A stretch of 24,270 nt of DNA, from positions 1-24,270 of the forward strand of contig URHJ01000020.1 in assembly GCA_900547465.1 (NCBI GenBank), read 5' to 3'. Every line of letters begins with the position of its first letter. The stretch's first letter is position 1. Shown piece by piece: positions 1 to 7,204 of this stretch. Under the pieces are notes generated by a model that was not told the DNA's origin, searched no databases, and saw nothing but the letters and a program-made list of their open reading frames with translations. This DNA is from an uncultured Mycoplasmatota bacterium (GTDB lineage: Bacteria; Bacillota_I; Bacilli_A; RF39; UBA660). Made by a program: the position numbers and the translations under genes.

Positions 1-218
1 GGGCATTAAGAGATCAAGGATATAGAGATGGGCTATCACAAGGCAAAGCCGAAGGATTTTCTCAAGGTAAAGTCGAAGGAAAGGCAGAAGGGATATCTGA
101 AGGAAAAAATGAGAGGAATATTGAAATAGCTAAAAATATGTTAAATGAAGGTATAGACATTAATATTATAATTAAGTGTACTGGTTTAACTAATGAAGAT
201 ATAAGTGCATTAAAGTAG
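1..218 (+). CDS. Rpn/PD-(D/E)XK nuclease family protein, C-terminal fragment
   Basis: The frame enters from the left edge (first full codon at base 3) and ends at TAG 216-218. About 71 residues are visible. They contain tandem Gly-rich helical repeats of the form QGKAEG, QGKVEG, GKAEG and SEGK, then a short helical tail with IAKNMLNEGIDINIIIKCTG. This repeat-rich tail is typical of Rpn-type recombination-promoting nuclease/transposase-like proteins (PD-(D/E)XK superfamily), which are often multicopy in gut Firmicutes. The nuclease core would lie upstream of the window, so catalytic residues cannot be checked. The assignment rests only on the tail pattern. Another protein with Glu/Lys/Gly repeats is possible. 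Confidence 0.55.
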   Translation, partial: ALRDQGYRDGLSQGKAEGFSQGKVEGKAEGISEGKNERNIEIAKNMLNEGIDINIIIKCTGLTNEDISALK

Positions 219-236
219 ATAATTTTTAGTTTAGTG

Positions 237-269
237 TAATATTTTGATTTTGTTTATATTCATACATTA
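237..269 (+). promoter_or_regulatory. Possible sigma-E/sigma-K-like promoter upstream of cysE
   Basis: CATACATTA at 261-269 matches the mother-cell sigma -10 pattern (CATACA-T for sigma-E, CATA-N3-TA for sigma-K). TAATATT at 237-243 resembles the sigma-E -35, but the 17-base spacer is longer than the usual 14-15. No good sigma-A pair is visible here. The same nonamer occurs upstream of cotE at 14270-14278. Confidence 0.35.
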
Positions 270-283
270 TATTAGGTGATGGT

Positions 284-784
284 ATGAGTTTTATTCGTTC
301 ACAAATAAATTTAATTAAGTGTAAAGATCCAGCTATTAAGAATATATTTGAGGTGTTTTTATATCCTAGTTTTAAAGCACTCTTATATTATAAAATTGCA
401 CATTTTCTTTATGTAAAAAAGAGGTATTTTATGGCTAGATATTTATCTGAGAGAGCAAAAAGAAAAACCGGAATAGAAATACATCCAGGGGCAACTATAG
501 GTAAAAGATTATTTATTGATCATGGTTTTGGAGTTGTGATTGGCGAAACTGCTATAGTTGGTGATGATGTTTTAATTTATCATGGTGTAACTTTAGGTGG
601 TGTTTCTACATCTTCTGGGAAAAGACATCCTACTATTGGAGATGGTGTTATGATTGGATGTGGTGCTAAAATATTAGGTGATATTGTTATTGGTGACAAT
701 GCAAAAATTGGTGCTAATGCAGTGGTTTTATGTGATGTTGCTCCTGATACTACATTAGTTGGTATTCCTGCCAAAGAAGTCTAA
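284..784 (+). CDS. cysE: Serine O-acetyltransferase (CysE/EpsC-type)
   Basis: This 166-residue protein should transfer acetyl from acetyl-CoA to L-serine, giving O-acetylserine, the precursor of cysteine. A helical N-terminus (about 1-60) is followed by a left-handed beta-helix of hexapeptide repeats from about residue 63. Visible motifs are IEIHPGATIG, DHGFGVVIGETA (catalytic-type His80), YHGVTLGG and VGIPAKEV at the end. The protein stops directly after the last hexapeptide coil and lacks the longer C-terminal tail of enteric enzymes, which carries cysteine feedback inhibition. The start is ATG 284 behind AGGTGATG. No cysK or other sulfur gene lies beside it, so its role is inferred from the family alone. 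Confidence in the family is high. Confidence 0.88.
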   Translation: MSFIRSQINLIKCKDPAIKNIFEVFLYPSFKALLYYKIAHFLYVKKRYFMARYLSERAKRKTGIEIHPGATIGKRLFIDHGFGVVIGETAIVGDDVLIYHGVTLGGVSTSSGKRHPTIGDGVMIGCGAKILGDIVIGDNAKIGANAVVLCDVAPDTTLVGIPAKEV

Positions 785-814
785 AAATTTCTATTAATAT
801 TCATAAACATTTGA

Positions 815-820
815 TATAAT
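815..820 (+). promoter_or_regulatory. Sigma-A -10 box for the methyltransferase gene
   Basis: TATAAT lies 25 bases before the chosen start codon. The -35 region (around 792-797) is poor. The transcript would have a very short leader holding only the GGTGAG ribosome binding site. Confidence 0.5.
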
Positions 821-844
821 AGTTTCGAATGGTGAGTGATGAAA

Positions 845-1717
845 ATGGAATTTACTAAAGATTGGAAAGATTATGAACTTATTGATGCATCTAGAGGAGA
901 AAAATTAGAACGTTGGGGAAATTATTATTTACTTAGGCCTGATCCTCAAATCATTTGGGATTGTGGTGACTTAAGAGATAAATATAAAAATCGTATTCAT
1001 GCAATATATAATCGTAGTAATAAAGGTGGAGGAAGTTGGCAAAACTTGAAAAAAATTCCTGCTCATTGGACTATTGGTTATAAAAATTTAACTTTTAATA
1101 TAAAACAAATGGGTTTTAAGCATACTGGACTTTTCCCAGAACAAGCTTGGAATTGGGATTTTATGATTAATAAAATAAAAAATAGTGGAAGAAAAATTAA
1201 AGTTTTAAATCTGTTTGCCTATACTGGTGGAGCAACGGTTGCTTGTTTGTCAGCTGGTGCTAGTGTTGTTCATGTTGATTCTTCTCGTGGTATGGTTGAT
1301 TGGTGTAAGGAAAATGTGAAAGCTAGTGTAGGAGAAGATGCTCCTGTTAGATATTTGGTTGATGACGTAGTTAAGCTTGTAAAAAGGGAAATTAGACGTG
1401 GTAACCATTATGACGCAATTATTATGGATCCTCCTAGTTATGGTAGGGGAAGTAATGGGGAAGTTTGGAATATTGAAAAAGATTTAAATAATTTAATTTC
1501 TTTATGTAGTGAACTTTTAAGTGATAATCCATTATTTTTCTTAATTAATTCTTATACAACAGGACTTTCTTCTGAAGTTTTGAGAAATCTTTTGATGTTA
1601 TATATTCCTAATAGTGGAGTAATAAAATGTGGTGAAGTTGGTCTTCCAATAAAGGAAAGTAAGATGATTTTACCTTGTGGTATTTATGGTAGATGGGAAT
1701 CATATGATGAAGATTAA
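845..1717 (+). CDS. Class I SAM-dependent (rRNA-type) methyltransferase
   Basis: This 290-residue protein resembles the COG1092-like methyltransferases. The N-terminal part carries LLRPDPQIIW and a Gly/Trp-rich segment (NKGGGSWQN). The Rossmann-fold SAM motif VLNLFAYTGGATVA lies near residue 120, an acidic VHVDSSR follows for the ribose, and DPPSYGRG is the catalytic motif IV that contacts the target base. The likely substrate is RNA, but the exact position cannot be read from sequence. ATG 845 is preferred over GTG 836 and ATG 839 because GGTGAG at 831-836 is then correctly spaced. Its end overlaps the RluA-family gene, so two candidate RNA-modifying enzymes are translationally coupled. Confidence 0.85.
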   Translation: MEFTKDWKDYELIDASRGEKLERWGNYYLLRPDPQIIWDCGDLRDKYKNRIHAIYNRSNKGGGSWQNLKKIPAHWTIGYKNLTFNIKQMGFKHTGLFPEQAWNWDFMINKIKNSGRKIKVLNLFAYTGGATVACLSAGASVVHVDSSRGMVDWCKENVKASVGEDAPVRYLVDDVVKLVKREIRRGNHYDAIIMDPPSYGRGSNGEVWNIEKDLNNLISLCSELLSDNPLFFLINSYTTGLSSEVLRNLLMLYIPNSGVIKCGEVGLPIKESKMILPCGIYGRWESYDED

Positions 1718-2363
1718 TGTTATTTATGAAGATAATCATTTAATACTTGTAGAAAAGCCTCCTAATATTTTGAGTCAGGCAGATATTACTGGGGATATTG
1801 ATATGGTTAGTCTTATAAAAGATTATATAAAAAATAAATATAATAAACCTGGAAATGTTTATTTAGGACTTTTACATAGATTAGATCGTCCTGTTGGCGG
1901 ACTATTACTTTTTGCTAAAACTAGTAAGGCAGCTAGTAGAATGACATCTCAAATAAAAAATCATTTAGTCCAAAAATATTATTTAGCTGTTGTTTCGGGG
2001 AAGATGTCAGGCAGTGGAACATTTGAAGATTATCTAAAAAAGTTGCCTAATGGTAATACTGTGGTTACATCAGAAAATGATGGGAAACATGCTATACTTG
2101 ATTATAATGTTTTAGAATATTCTAGTAAAAATAATAAGTCTTTGGTAGAAATTCATTTAAAAACAGGTAGACATCATCAAATAAGGGTTCAATTTGCATC
2201 TCGTGGTTATCCATTGTGTGGTGATCAGCGATATGGAAATATGGATAAAACGCAAATAGCTTTATATGCTTATAAACTCGAGTTTTATCATCCTGTTACT
2301 AAAGAAAAATTAAGCTTTCAAAAGTATCCAAGTGATGGTTATTGGACAATGTTTACATTGTAA
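1704..2363 (+). CDS. RluA-family pseudouridine synthase
   Basis: About 219 residues that isomerise uridine to pseudouridine in rRNA or tRNA. Visible motifs are the N-terminal VIYEDNHLILVEKPP, the catalytic HRLDRPVGGLLLFAKT (Asp in HRLD is the nucleophile) and GRHHQIRVQFA near the C-terminus. There is no N-terminal S4 domain, so it belongs to the short, catalytic-domain-only RluA group; the target site cannot be assigned. The start is ATG 1704 or the adjacent ATG 1707, inside the end of the methyltransferase gene (14-base overlap), with GATGGGA upstream. An in-frame ATG at 1677 exists, but the homology begins after 1707. The unit ends at the terminator at 2371-2408. Confidence 0.9.
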   Translation: MMKINVIYEDNHLILVEKPPNILSQADITGDIDMVSLIKDYIKNKYNKPGNVYLGLLHRLDRPVGGLLLFAKTSKAASRMTSQIKNHLVQKYYLAVVSGKMSGSGTFEDYLKKLPNGNTVVTSENDGKHAILDYNVLEYSSKNNKSLVEIHLKTGRHHQIRVQFASRGYPLCGDQRYGNMDKTQIALYAYKLEFYHPVTKEKLSFQKYPSDGYWTMFTL

Positions 2364-2370
2364 ATAAGTG

Positions 2371-2408
2371 TCAAAATCAATTATTGTTTGCATTTTGATC
2401 CTTTTTTT
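2371..2408 (+). terminator. Intrinsic terminator after the RluA-family gene
   Basis: TCAAAAT (2371-2377) pairs with ATTTTGA (2392-2398), followed by TCC and seven T (2402-2408). It closes the methyltransferase/RluA unit. Confidence 0.75.
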
Positions 2409-2409
2409 G

Positions 2410-2429
2410 TTATTCTATTTATAGAATAA
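2410..2429 (+). promoter_or_regulatory. Perfect 8-bp inverted repeat upstream of 2451
   Basis: TTATTCTA (2410-2417) and TAGAATAA (2422-2429) are exact reverse complements around a TTTA loop. The right arm contains TAGAAT, a plausible -10 hexamer. It could be an operator or a cruciform-prone promoter element. It directly abuts the preceding terminator's T-run and has no T-run of its own. Confidence 0.4.
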
Positions 2430-2450
2430 AGTAGAGGGAGTAGATGAAAA

Positions 2451-3722
2451 ATGGATTTTAGTTGGTTCGCAACTATCCCTGGTATGTTAATTACTGGTGG
2501 AGTTTTATTATTAATAATTTCTTTAGTTATGTTTATAGCAATGTCTAATAAGAAGGGTAAGAAGAGTGATGCAAGCAAAAAGTCTGAAGAAGGAGCAAAG
2601 AATATGGTAAATGAAATGCAACAGAGTAGTGTTGTAGCAACAGATAATACTGTTAATGTTAGTAATGTTGTAGATCCAATGGCTGTTTCTAATGGAATTA
2701 ATGTTCCAGAAAGTTCAATTGTAGATAATCAAATGCCTAGTAATGTTGGTACTAATGATTTATCAGCAATGCCTATTGGTGGTTCTATTGGTGCAGATGT
2801 AGCAGCTCCAGAGGTTGCTAGTCCTGTATCTAATTTTGATGTACCGCCTGTTTCTGATTCTCAACCTGTGGCACCATTACAAAGTGATAATGTTATGGGA
2901 GGTGCTGTTCCTATGGCACAAGATCCTGCTCCTGTTAGTAATAGTAATATTGGTGATGTGTCAACTCAAGCAATGCCTGATATAGCTTCTGCTGTTCCTG
3001 TAATGCCAGAAGTTGCAGCTTCTATGAGTAGTGATGTTGCTCCTGTTTCAAATGCTGTTACTGCTGTTGAGGCTTCAGTTACGCCGGAACCAGCACCTGT
3101 TGCTAGTCCTATTAATGCTGATATTGCTACTGCACCAGTAATGCCAGAGGTTTCTGCTGACTCTCCAGTTACTGGAATAAATATTCCAATTGCTGGTCAA
3201 GTTGAGTCTTCTACTGTGAGTCCTTCAGGTGATATTAATTCAACAGCTCCTGAGGTGCCAACAGTTAATGTTACGCCTGCTGTAGCTCCAATTAGTGCTG
3301 TAGAGGCTGTAAGTGCGGTTACTCCAGGACCAACTCCAGTTGCTCCGGTTGTAGATGTTAATTCTCAACCTCAATCTTCTGTTCCTATATATGGTGGAGC
3401 AGACCCAACTATTCCAAGTGTAAGTGTAGAGCAAGATTCTCATCAAATTTATGGTGGGGCTAATCCTCTTGAAAATACCCAAAATATTTCGTTAGCTGAT
3501 ATTAATCAAGCTGCAGCTAATGCTATTTCTCATAATGCTGCTAGTACAACACCACCTGTTGTTGGTGTTCCAAATGTGGCTCCAGTACAAAATGTAGAGG
3601 TTGTCCCAGTTACACCAGTACAACCAGTTACACCTGTACAGTCAGTAGCTCCGGTACAACCTGTTACTCCGGAAGTTGTTGCAGCACCTAATGTTGTATC
3701 AGCTCCAAATCAAGGACAGTAA
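2451..3722 (+). CDS. Membrane-anchored Pro/Val/Ala-rich low-complexity protein, function unknown
   Basis: 423 residues, not recognised as a named family. A single hydrophobic helix (about residues 9-32) is followed at once by a Lys cluster (NKKGKK, KK), so the positive-inside rule predicts that the long tail is cytoplasmic. The rest is disordered-looking and rich in Pro, Val, Ala, Ser and Asn. It has loose repeats such as PVMPEV and APVSN, two copies of IYGGA(D/N)P about 20 residues apart (near 313 and 333), and a C-terminal PVTPVQ ladder. Only the N-terminal segment looks fold-forming. The architecture recalls ZipA-like anchors with a flexible linker, but no FtsZ-binding domain is visible. 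The start is ATG 2451 behind GAGGGAG. A strong terminator follows, so it is monocistronic. Confidence 0.8.
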   Translation: MDFSWFATIPGMLITGGVLLLIISLVMFIAMSNKKGKKSDASKKSEEGAKNMVNEMQQSSVVATDNTVNVSNVVDPMAVSNGINVPESSIVDNQMPSNVGTNDLSAMPIGGSIGADVAAPEVASPVSNFDVPPVSDSQPVAPLQSDNVMGGAVPMAQDPAPVSNSNIGDVSTQAMPDIASAVPVMPEVAASMSSDVAPVSNAVTAVEASVTPEPAPVASPINADIATAPVMPEVSADSPVTGINIPIAGQVESSTVSPSGDINSTAPEVPTVNVTPAVAPISAVEAVSAVTPGPTPVAPVVDVNSQPQSSVPIYGGADPTIPSVSVEQDSHQIYGGANPLENTQNISLADINQAAANAISHNAASTTPPVVGVPNVAPVQNVEVVPVTPVQPVTPVQSVAPVQPVTPEVVAAPNVVSAPNQGQ

Positions 3723-3728
3723 TTTGAC

Positions 3729-3758
3729 AAAACTTATTGATTATCAATAAGTTTTTTT
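3729..3758 (+). terminator. Intrinsic terminator after the Pro-rich protein gene
   Basis: A 12-bp stem, AAAACTTATTGA with TCAATAAGTTTT, closes on a TTA loop and runs into seven T (3752-3758). This is one of the strongest hairpins in the window. Confidence 0.9.
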
Positions 3759-3786
3759 GTTTATAAAACTAATTTTGTTATATAAT
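3757..3786 (+). promoter_or_regulatory. Sigma-A promoter of ldh
   Basis: TTGTTT (3757-3762), an 18-base spacer and TATAAT (3781-3786). The -35 begins in the T-run of the preceding terminator. AGGAGG at 3798-3803 then sets the ldh start. Confidence 0.55.
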
Positions 3787-3809
3787 AAAAATAGAATAGG
3801 AGGATTATT

Positions 3810-4733
3810 ATGAAAAATAAAGTAGTATTAATTGGTTGTGGAAATGTTGGTATGAGTTATGCTTATGCTTTACTTAATCAAAGAACTAATGTTGGTGAAC
3901 TTGTATTGGTTGATTTGGATCAAAATAGGATTGAAGGGGAGGCTATGGATTTGAATCACTGTCTGGCCTTTGCTCCTAGTAAATTGGATATTAAAGCTGG
4001 TAGTTATGGTGATTGTCATGATGCTTCTTTGGTTGTAATTGCAGCTGGTGCTAATCAAAAACCTGGAGAAACTAGAATGGACTTGATTAATAAAAATAGT
4101 AAAATATTTAAATCTATTGTTTCAAGTGTTGTTAAAAGTGGATTTAATGGTATTTTTTTAGTAGCGACTAATCCTTTAGATGTTATGACTTATTTAACTT
4201 GGAAATATTCTGGTTTTGATTCTAGTAGAGTATTTGGTACGGGAACAAGCCTAGATACAGCTAGACTTCGTTATTTACTTGGATCTAAGCTTAATGTATA
4301 TCCTAAAAATGTTCATGCCTACGTAGTTGGTGAACATGGTGATTCTGAATTTGTACCTTGGAGTAATGCTAATGTAGGTCTACAAAAAGTTGAACAGTTT
4401 TTATCTAGAGAAGAGTTAGATGAGATTGCATATGAAGTTAAGAATTCCGCTTATGAAATTATTAATAGAAAAGGTGTTACTTGTTATGGAATTGGAGTTA
4501 GTTTAGCATATATTACTAATGCTATTTTAGGTGATGAAAATAGAATTATTACTGTTTCTAACTATGATCCATCTAATAAAATTTATATAGGTACTCCTGC
4601 AATTATTAATAGAAATGGTATTTCTAAAAGAATTTATATTGAACTTGATGATGAAGAAACTCAGAAAATGCAGAACTCTGTTGATGTTATTAAGAATGCT
4701 ATCAATGAATTAGCTGAAGAAGAAATAATTTAA
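3810..4733 (+). CDS. ldh: L-lactate dehydrogenase
   Basis: A 307-residue cytoplasmic enzyme that interconverts pyruvate/NADH and L-lactate/NAD+, as expected in a fermenter. The N-terminal Rossmann fold has GCGNVGMSYAYAL, and Asp (VLVDLD) selects NAD. The specificity loop reads GANQKPGETR; Gln83 marks lactate rather than malate dehydrogenase, and Arg89 is the loop arginine. TNPLDVMTYL and LDTARLRYLL carry the substrate Arg and catalytic Asp, and EHGDSE holds the proton-shuttling His176. Length is normal for the family. The start is ATG 3810, six bases after AGGAGG. It is a single-gene unit with its own promoter. I see no clear terminator before spoVS, so some read-through is possible. Confidence 0.95.
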   Translation: MKNKVVLIGCGNVGMSYAYALLNQRTNVGELVLVDLDQNRIEGEAMDLNHCLAFAPSKLDIKAGSYGDCHDASLVVIAAGANQKPGETRMDLINKNSKIFKSIVSSVVKSGFNGIFLVATNPLDVMTYLTWKYSGFDSSRVFGTGTSLDTARLRYLLGSKLNVYPKNVHAYVVGEHGDSEFVPWSNANVGLQKVEQFLSREELDEIAYEVKNSAYEIINRKGVTCYGIGVSLAYITNAILGDENRIITVSNYDPSNKIYIGTPAIINRNGISKRIYIELDDEETQKMQNSVDVIKNAINELAEEEII

Positions 4734-4800
4734 TTTATTTTGTTATTTATTTTTAATAATAATCATATATATTAATCATAGAAAGGAATGAATAATATAT

Positions 4801-5061
4801 ATGGAAATACTTAAAGTAAGTAGTAAATCTAATCCAAATAGTGTTGCGGGAGCATTAGCTAATGTTTTTCGTGAAAAAGGGGTTGTAGAAATACAAGCAG
4901 TAGGTGCTGGGGCACTTAATCAGGCAATAAAAGCTGTTGCGATAGCTAGAGGTTTTGTTGCTCCATCTGGGAAAAATTTAGTGTGTATTCCTGCGTTTTC
5001 TGATATTTCGATTGATGGAGAAGAAAGAACTGCGATAAAGTTGATTGTAGAGGCTAGATAG
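4801..5061 (+). CDS. spoVS: Stage V sporulation protein S
   Basis: 86 residues, the same length as Bacillus subtilis SpoVS and close to it throughout: SSKSNPNSVAGALANV, VEIQAVGAGALNQAIKAVAI, ARGFVAPSGKNL and IDGEERTAIKLIVEAR are nearly unchanged. SpoVS is an Alba-like small nucleic-acid-binding-fold protein. In B. subtilis its loss blocks late sporulation and alters septation. The start is ATG 4801 with AAAGGAA upstream. I found no convincing sigma-H promoter; TATATT at 4768-4773 could serve as a sigma-A -10. The terminator stem reaches back over the stop codon. Together with cotE it indicates an endospore former, though SpoVS-like proteins also occur in some non-sporulating bacteria. Confidence 0.97.
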   Translation: MEILKVSSKSNPNSVAGALANVFREKGVVEIQAVGAGALNQAIKAVAIARGFVAPSGKNLVCIPAFSDISIDGEERTAIKLIVEAR

Positions 5062-5072
5062 TCTCTTTTTTT
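5050..5072 (+). terminator. Terminator overlapping the spoVS stop codon
   Basis: GAGGCTA (5050-5056) pairs with TAGTCTC (5059-5065, one G-U), with a minimal loop, then seven T (5066-5072). The TAG stop codon is inside the right arm. Confidence 0.75.
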
Positions 5073-5148
5073 ACGTAAAATTTTAAGTTATTATTATTTT
5101 TATTAGTATAATTATTAAGATTATGATATTCTAAATATAGGTGATATT

Positions 5149-5691
5149 ATGGTTTGTCCAAATTGTGGTGAAGAAGTAGATAATAAAAAAGTATTTTGTA
5201 ATAATTGTGGTAAAAGAATTTTTGTAAATCCAATTACTAATGAAGTTTCTAGTGCTAATAACTCGTTAAATACATCAAATTATACTGATGAGGGTATGCA
5301 GGATAATATGGTTAGAAATTTTTTAGGAGATGAATTTGGTTCTTTTAGATATGGAGGTTTTTCGTTTTGGGCATTTTTCTTTGGGCCTTTATATTTCTTT
5401 TATAGAAAGGTTTATTTACCTGGATTAATCATTATGATTTTATCTATGGTTTCTGATTATATTTGTGTTTCCATATTAAAGGATAATGGTTTAGCTATTA
5501 TTGCTTCATTATTTTTCTGTGCTTTATCTGGTGTTTCTTTTAAGCAAATATATTTATCCAATATAATGTCTGGAAAAATAACTGGTTCTAAAACTAATGG
5601 TTTCTTTGGCTTTTTGATGTGTGCAATAGTTGCTTTAGTTATAGTATTTGCAGTTTTTGTATTTGTAAGTTATTTAATGAAGACGGCTTAG
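5149..5691 (+). CDS. Zinc-ribbon plus DUF2628 membrane protein
   Basis: 180 residues. An N-terminal zinc ribbon has CPNC and CNNC pairs (Cys3, 6, 17, 20). A polar linker follows (about 25-55), then the DUF2628 core with FSFWAFFFGPLYFFYRKVY and about four hydrophobic segments to the C-terminus. The family is widespread in Firmicutes and uncharacterised; it is thought to be an integral membrane protein with a cytoplasmic zinc finger. The start is ATG 5149 behind AGGTGATA. TATAAT at 5107-5112 is a possible -10 with no good -35. The HD-domain gene follows 13 bases later, so the two are probably co-transcribed. Confidence 0.85.
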   Translation: MVCPNCGEEVDNKKVFCNNCGKRIFVNPITNEVSSANNSLNTSNYTDEGMQDNMVRNFLGDEFGSFRYGGFSFWAFFFGPLYFFYRKVYLPGLIIMILSMVSDYICVSILKDNGLAIIASLFFCALSGVSFKQIYLSNIMSGKITGSKTNGFFGFLMCAIVALVIVFAVFVFVSYLMKTA

Positions 5692-5704
5692 GAGGCGTAG
5701 TAGT

Positions 5705-6169
5705 ATGATTTATACAGATATGACAAAAAAGGCTATGAGGTTAATGTATGATGCTCATAAGGATCAAATTGATAAAGGTGGTGTACCTTATGTGTTTCAC
5801 CCTATGGCTGTAGCTAGTAACATGACTAACGAAGTTAGTACAGTTGTTGCCTTATTACATGATGTTGTAGAAGATACTGATATTACATTATCTGATTTAT
5901 CTGCTTTTGGTGATGAAGTATGTTTAGCATTGTCACTTTTAACTAGAAATTCTGATGATGATTACTACGATTATATAGAAAAGTTGTCTACTAATGAAAT
6001 TGCTCGTGAAGTTAAAATAGCTGATTTAAAGCATAATTCTGATTTAAGTAGATTAGATACTATTACTGAAAAAGATTTAAAAAGGCAAAAAAAGTATTTA
6101 CAGTGTATAAATTATTTAGAATCTATTGAAAAGAATGAGAATAATCAAAAATTGAGAAAACTTGCCTAG
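5705..6169 (+). CDS. Single-domain HD phosphohydrolase, MESH1/SpoT-hydrolase-like
   Basis: 154 residues consisting of one HD domain of the (p)ppGpp-hydrolase type. In order: AHKDQIDKGGVPYVFHP (metal-ligand His32), ALLHDVVEDT (His52-Asp53 and the following Glu-Asp), and KIADLKHNSDLSRL (Asp107 and the conserved Asn). These match the Mn-binding and catalytic positions of the RelA/SpoT N-terminal domain and its stand-alone MESH1 relatives. No synthetase or TGS/ACT domain is present. It may therefore remove (p)ppGpp, or act on NADPH or other nucleotides as MESH1-type enzymes can; substrate is not decidable here. The start is ATG 5705 behind GGAGGCG, overlapping the region just past the DUF2628 gene stop. 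Confidence 0.82.
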   Translation: MIYTDMTKKAMRLMYDAHKDQIDKGGVPYVFHPMAVASNMTNEVSTVVALLHDVVEDTDITLSDLSAFGDEVCLALSLLTRNSDDDYYDYIEKLSTNEIAREVKIADLKHNSDLSRLDTITEKDLKRQKKYLQCINYLESIEKNENNQKLRKLA

Positions 6170-6181
6170 AGTGGTGGTGAA

Positions 6182-7172
6182 ATGATGCAATCTATTATTG
6201 TTGTTATTCCTTATTTTGGCAAATTCAATAATTATTTTAATCTTTTTTTAAAATCTATTGAATATAATAGTGCGGTTGATTTTTTAATAATTACTGATGA
6301 TAAAAGAAATTTTGATTATCCTAGTAATGTTAAAGTTGTTTATTCTAGTTTTGAGGAAGAATCTCATAGAATGACATCTTATTTTGATTTTGATGCAACT
6401 TGTGGAACGCCTTATAAAATATGTGACTATAAACCTTTTTTTTGGGGAAATATATAAAGAATACACTAAAGGTTATGATTTTTGGGGTTGGTGTGACACA
6501 GATATAATTTTAGGGAATATTCGTAAGTTTATATCTGATAACGTATTGAATGAATATAGTAAAATTAATTATTCTCCTCATTTTTCGTTGATTAAAAATG
6601 ATGGTGTTATAAATGATACATTGCTTAATTGTCAAATTTATGATGATGTTTGGAATTATAGAGAGGCATTGTCTTTTTCTAATTCTGGATTCTATTTTGA
6701 TGAATTTAATGGACTAACTCCAACTTTGGAAAGAAATAATATTAGATGTTATGACTGTTTTAATTTTTTGTTTGATGTTGATTTTTTTGATTTGAACTTT
6801 TATGGTTCAAGATATAGTAATTCTTTTTCTAGAAATTGTGTTAAATCAAAGTATATTTTTAAATATGATTCTGGTTCTTTGTATTGTATAGATGAAACTG
6901 AAAATATAATAGAGTTGCTGTATGTCCATTTTCAAAAAAGAGATTTAGATGTTTTGGTTAGTTGTTTTAATCATTATTATGTAATTCCAAATGCTTTTGT
7001 TGATTGTGTTGATAATTTAAGTGAAGAATTTTCTCATGAGAGTCTGAATGAAGAAAGTGGATTAGCTGAGGAATACCAAAGAACAAAGTATAATATTAAT
7101 CAAAAGCAAACGTTTTACCAAAATAAAAAGGATATAATTCATCTTTTTAAAGATAAGTATAATAATAATTAG
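6182..7172 (+). pseudogene. DUF6625-like glycosyltransferase-fold protein, frameshifted at a T8 tract
   Basis: Two frames together make one protein of about 329 residues. Frame one (6182-6457) has VVIPYFGKFNNYFNLFLKS and FLIITDDKR, and runs to DYKPFF. It then reads WGNI and stops at TAA 6455. The second frame (entered near 6444) continues GEIYKEYTKGYDFWGWCDTD with a DxD-like sugar-nucleotide motif. Joining needs a shift by one base exactly at eight T (6436-6443) followed by GGGG; removing one T restores KPFFGEIYKEY. The family looks like DUF6625, predicted glycosyltransferases acting on surface polysaccharide. The disruption may be a real lesion, a phase-variable switch, transcriptional slippage or a sequencing error. 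Everything after the shift remains open for 240 codons, which argues for a recent or artefactual change. Confidence 0.75.
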
Positions 7173-7201
7173 TTGATTAATTTCTACTAAAAGAATATAA
7201 T
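7173..7201 (+). promoter_or_regulatory. Sigma-A promoter of the T-box operon
   Basis: TTGATT (7173-7178), a 17-base spacer and TATAAT (7196-7201). The -35 starts one base after the upstream stop codon. Transcription should begin near 7208, just before T-box Stem I. Confidence 0.7.
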
Positions 7202-7204
7202 ATT

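Noticed and set aside
3240..3482. Long open frame on the minus strand inside the Pro-rich protein gene
   Set aside because: It mirrors the repetitive codon pattern of the + strand gene, has no ribosome binding site and gives a Trp/Ser/Tyr-biased product. Other minus-strand frames in the window are similar shadows.
4764..4774. CATATATATTA upstream of spoVS as a sigma-E/sigma-K -10
   Set aside because: The T of the consensus falls at the wrong position, and no -35 is visible; a sigma-A TATATT is as likely.
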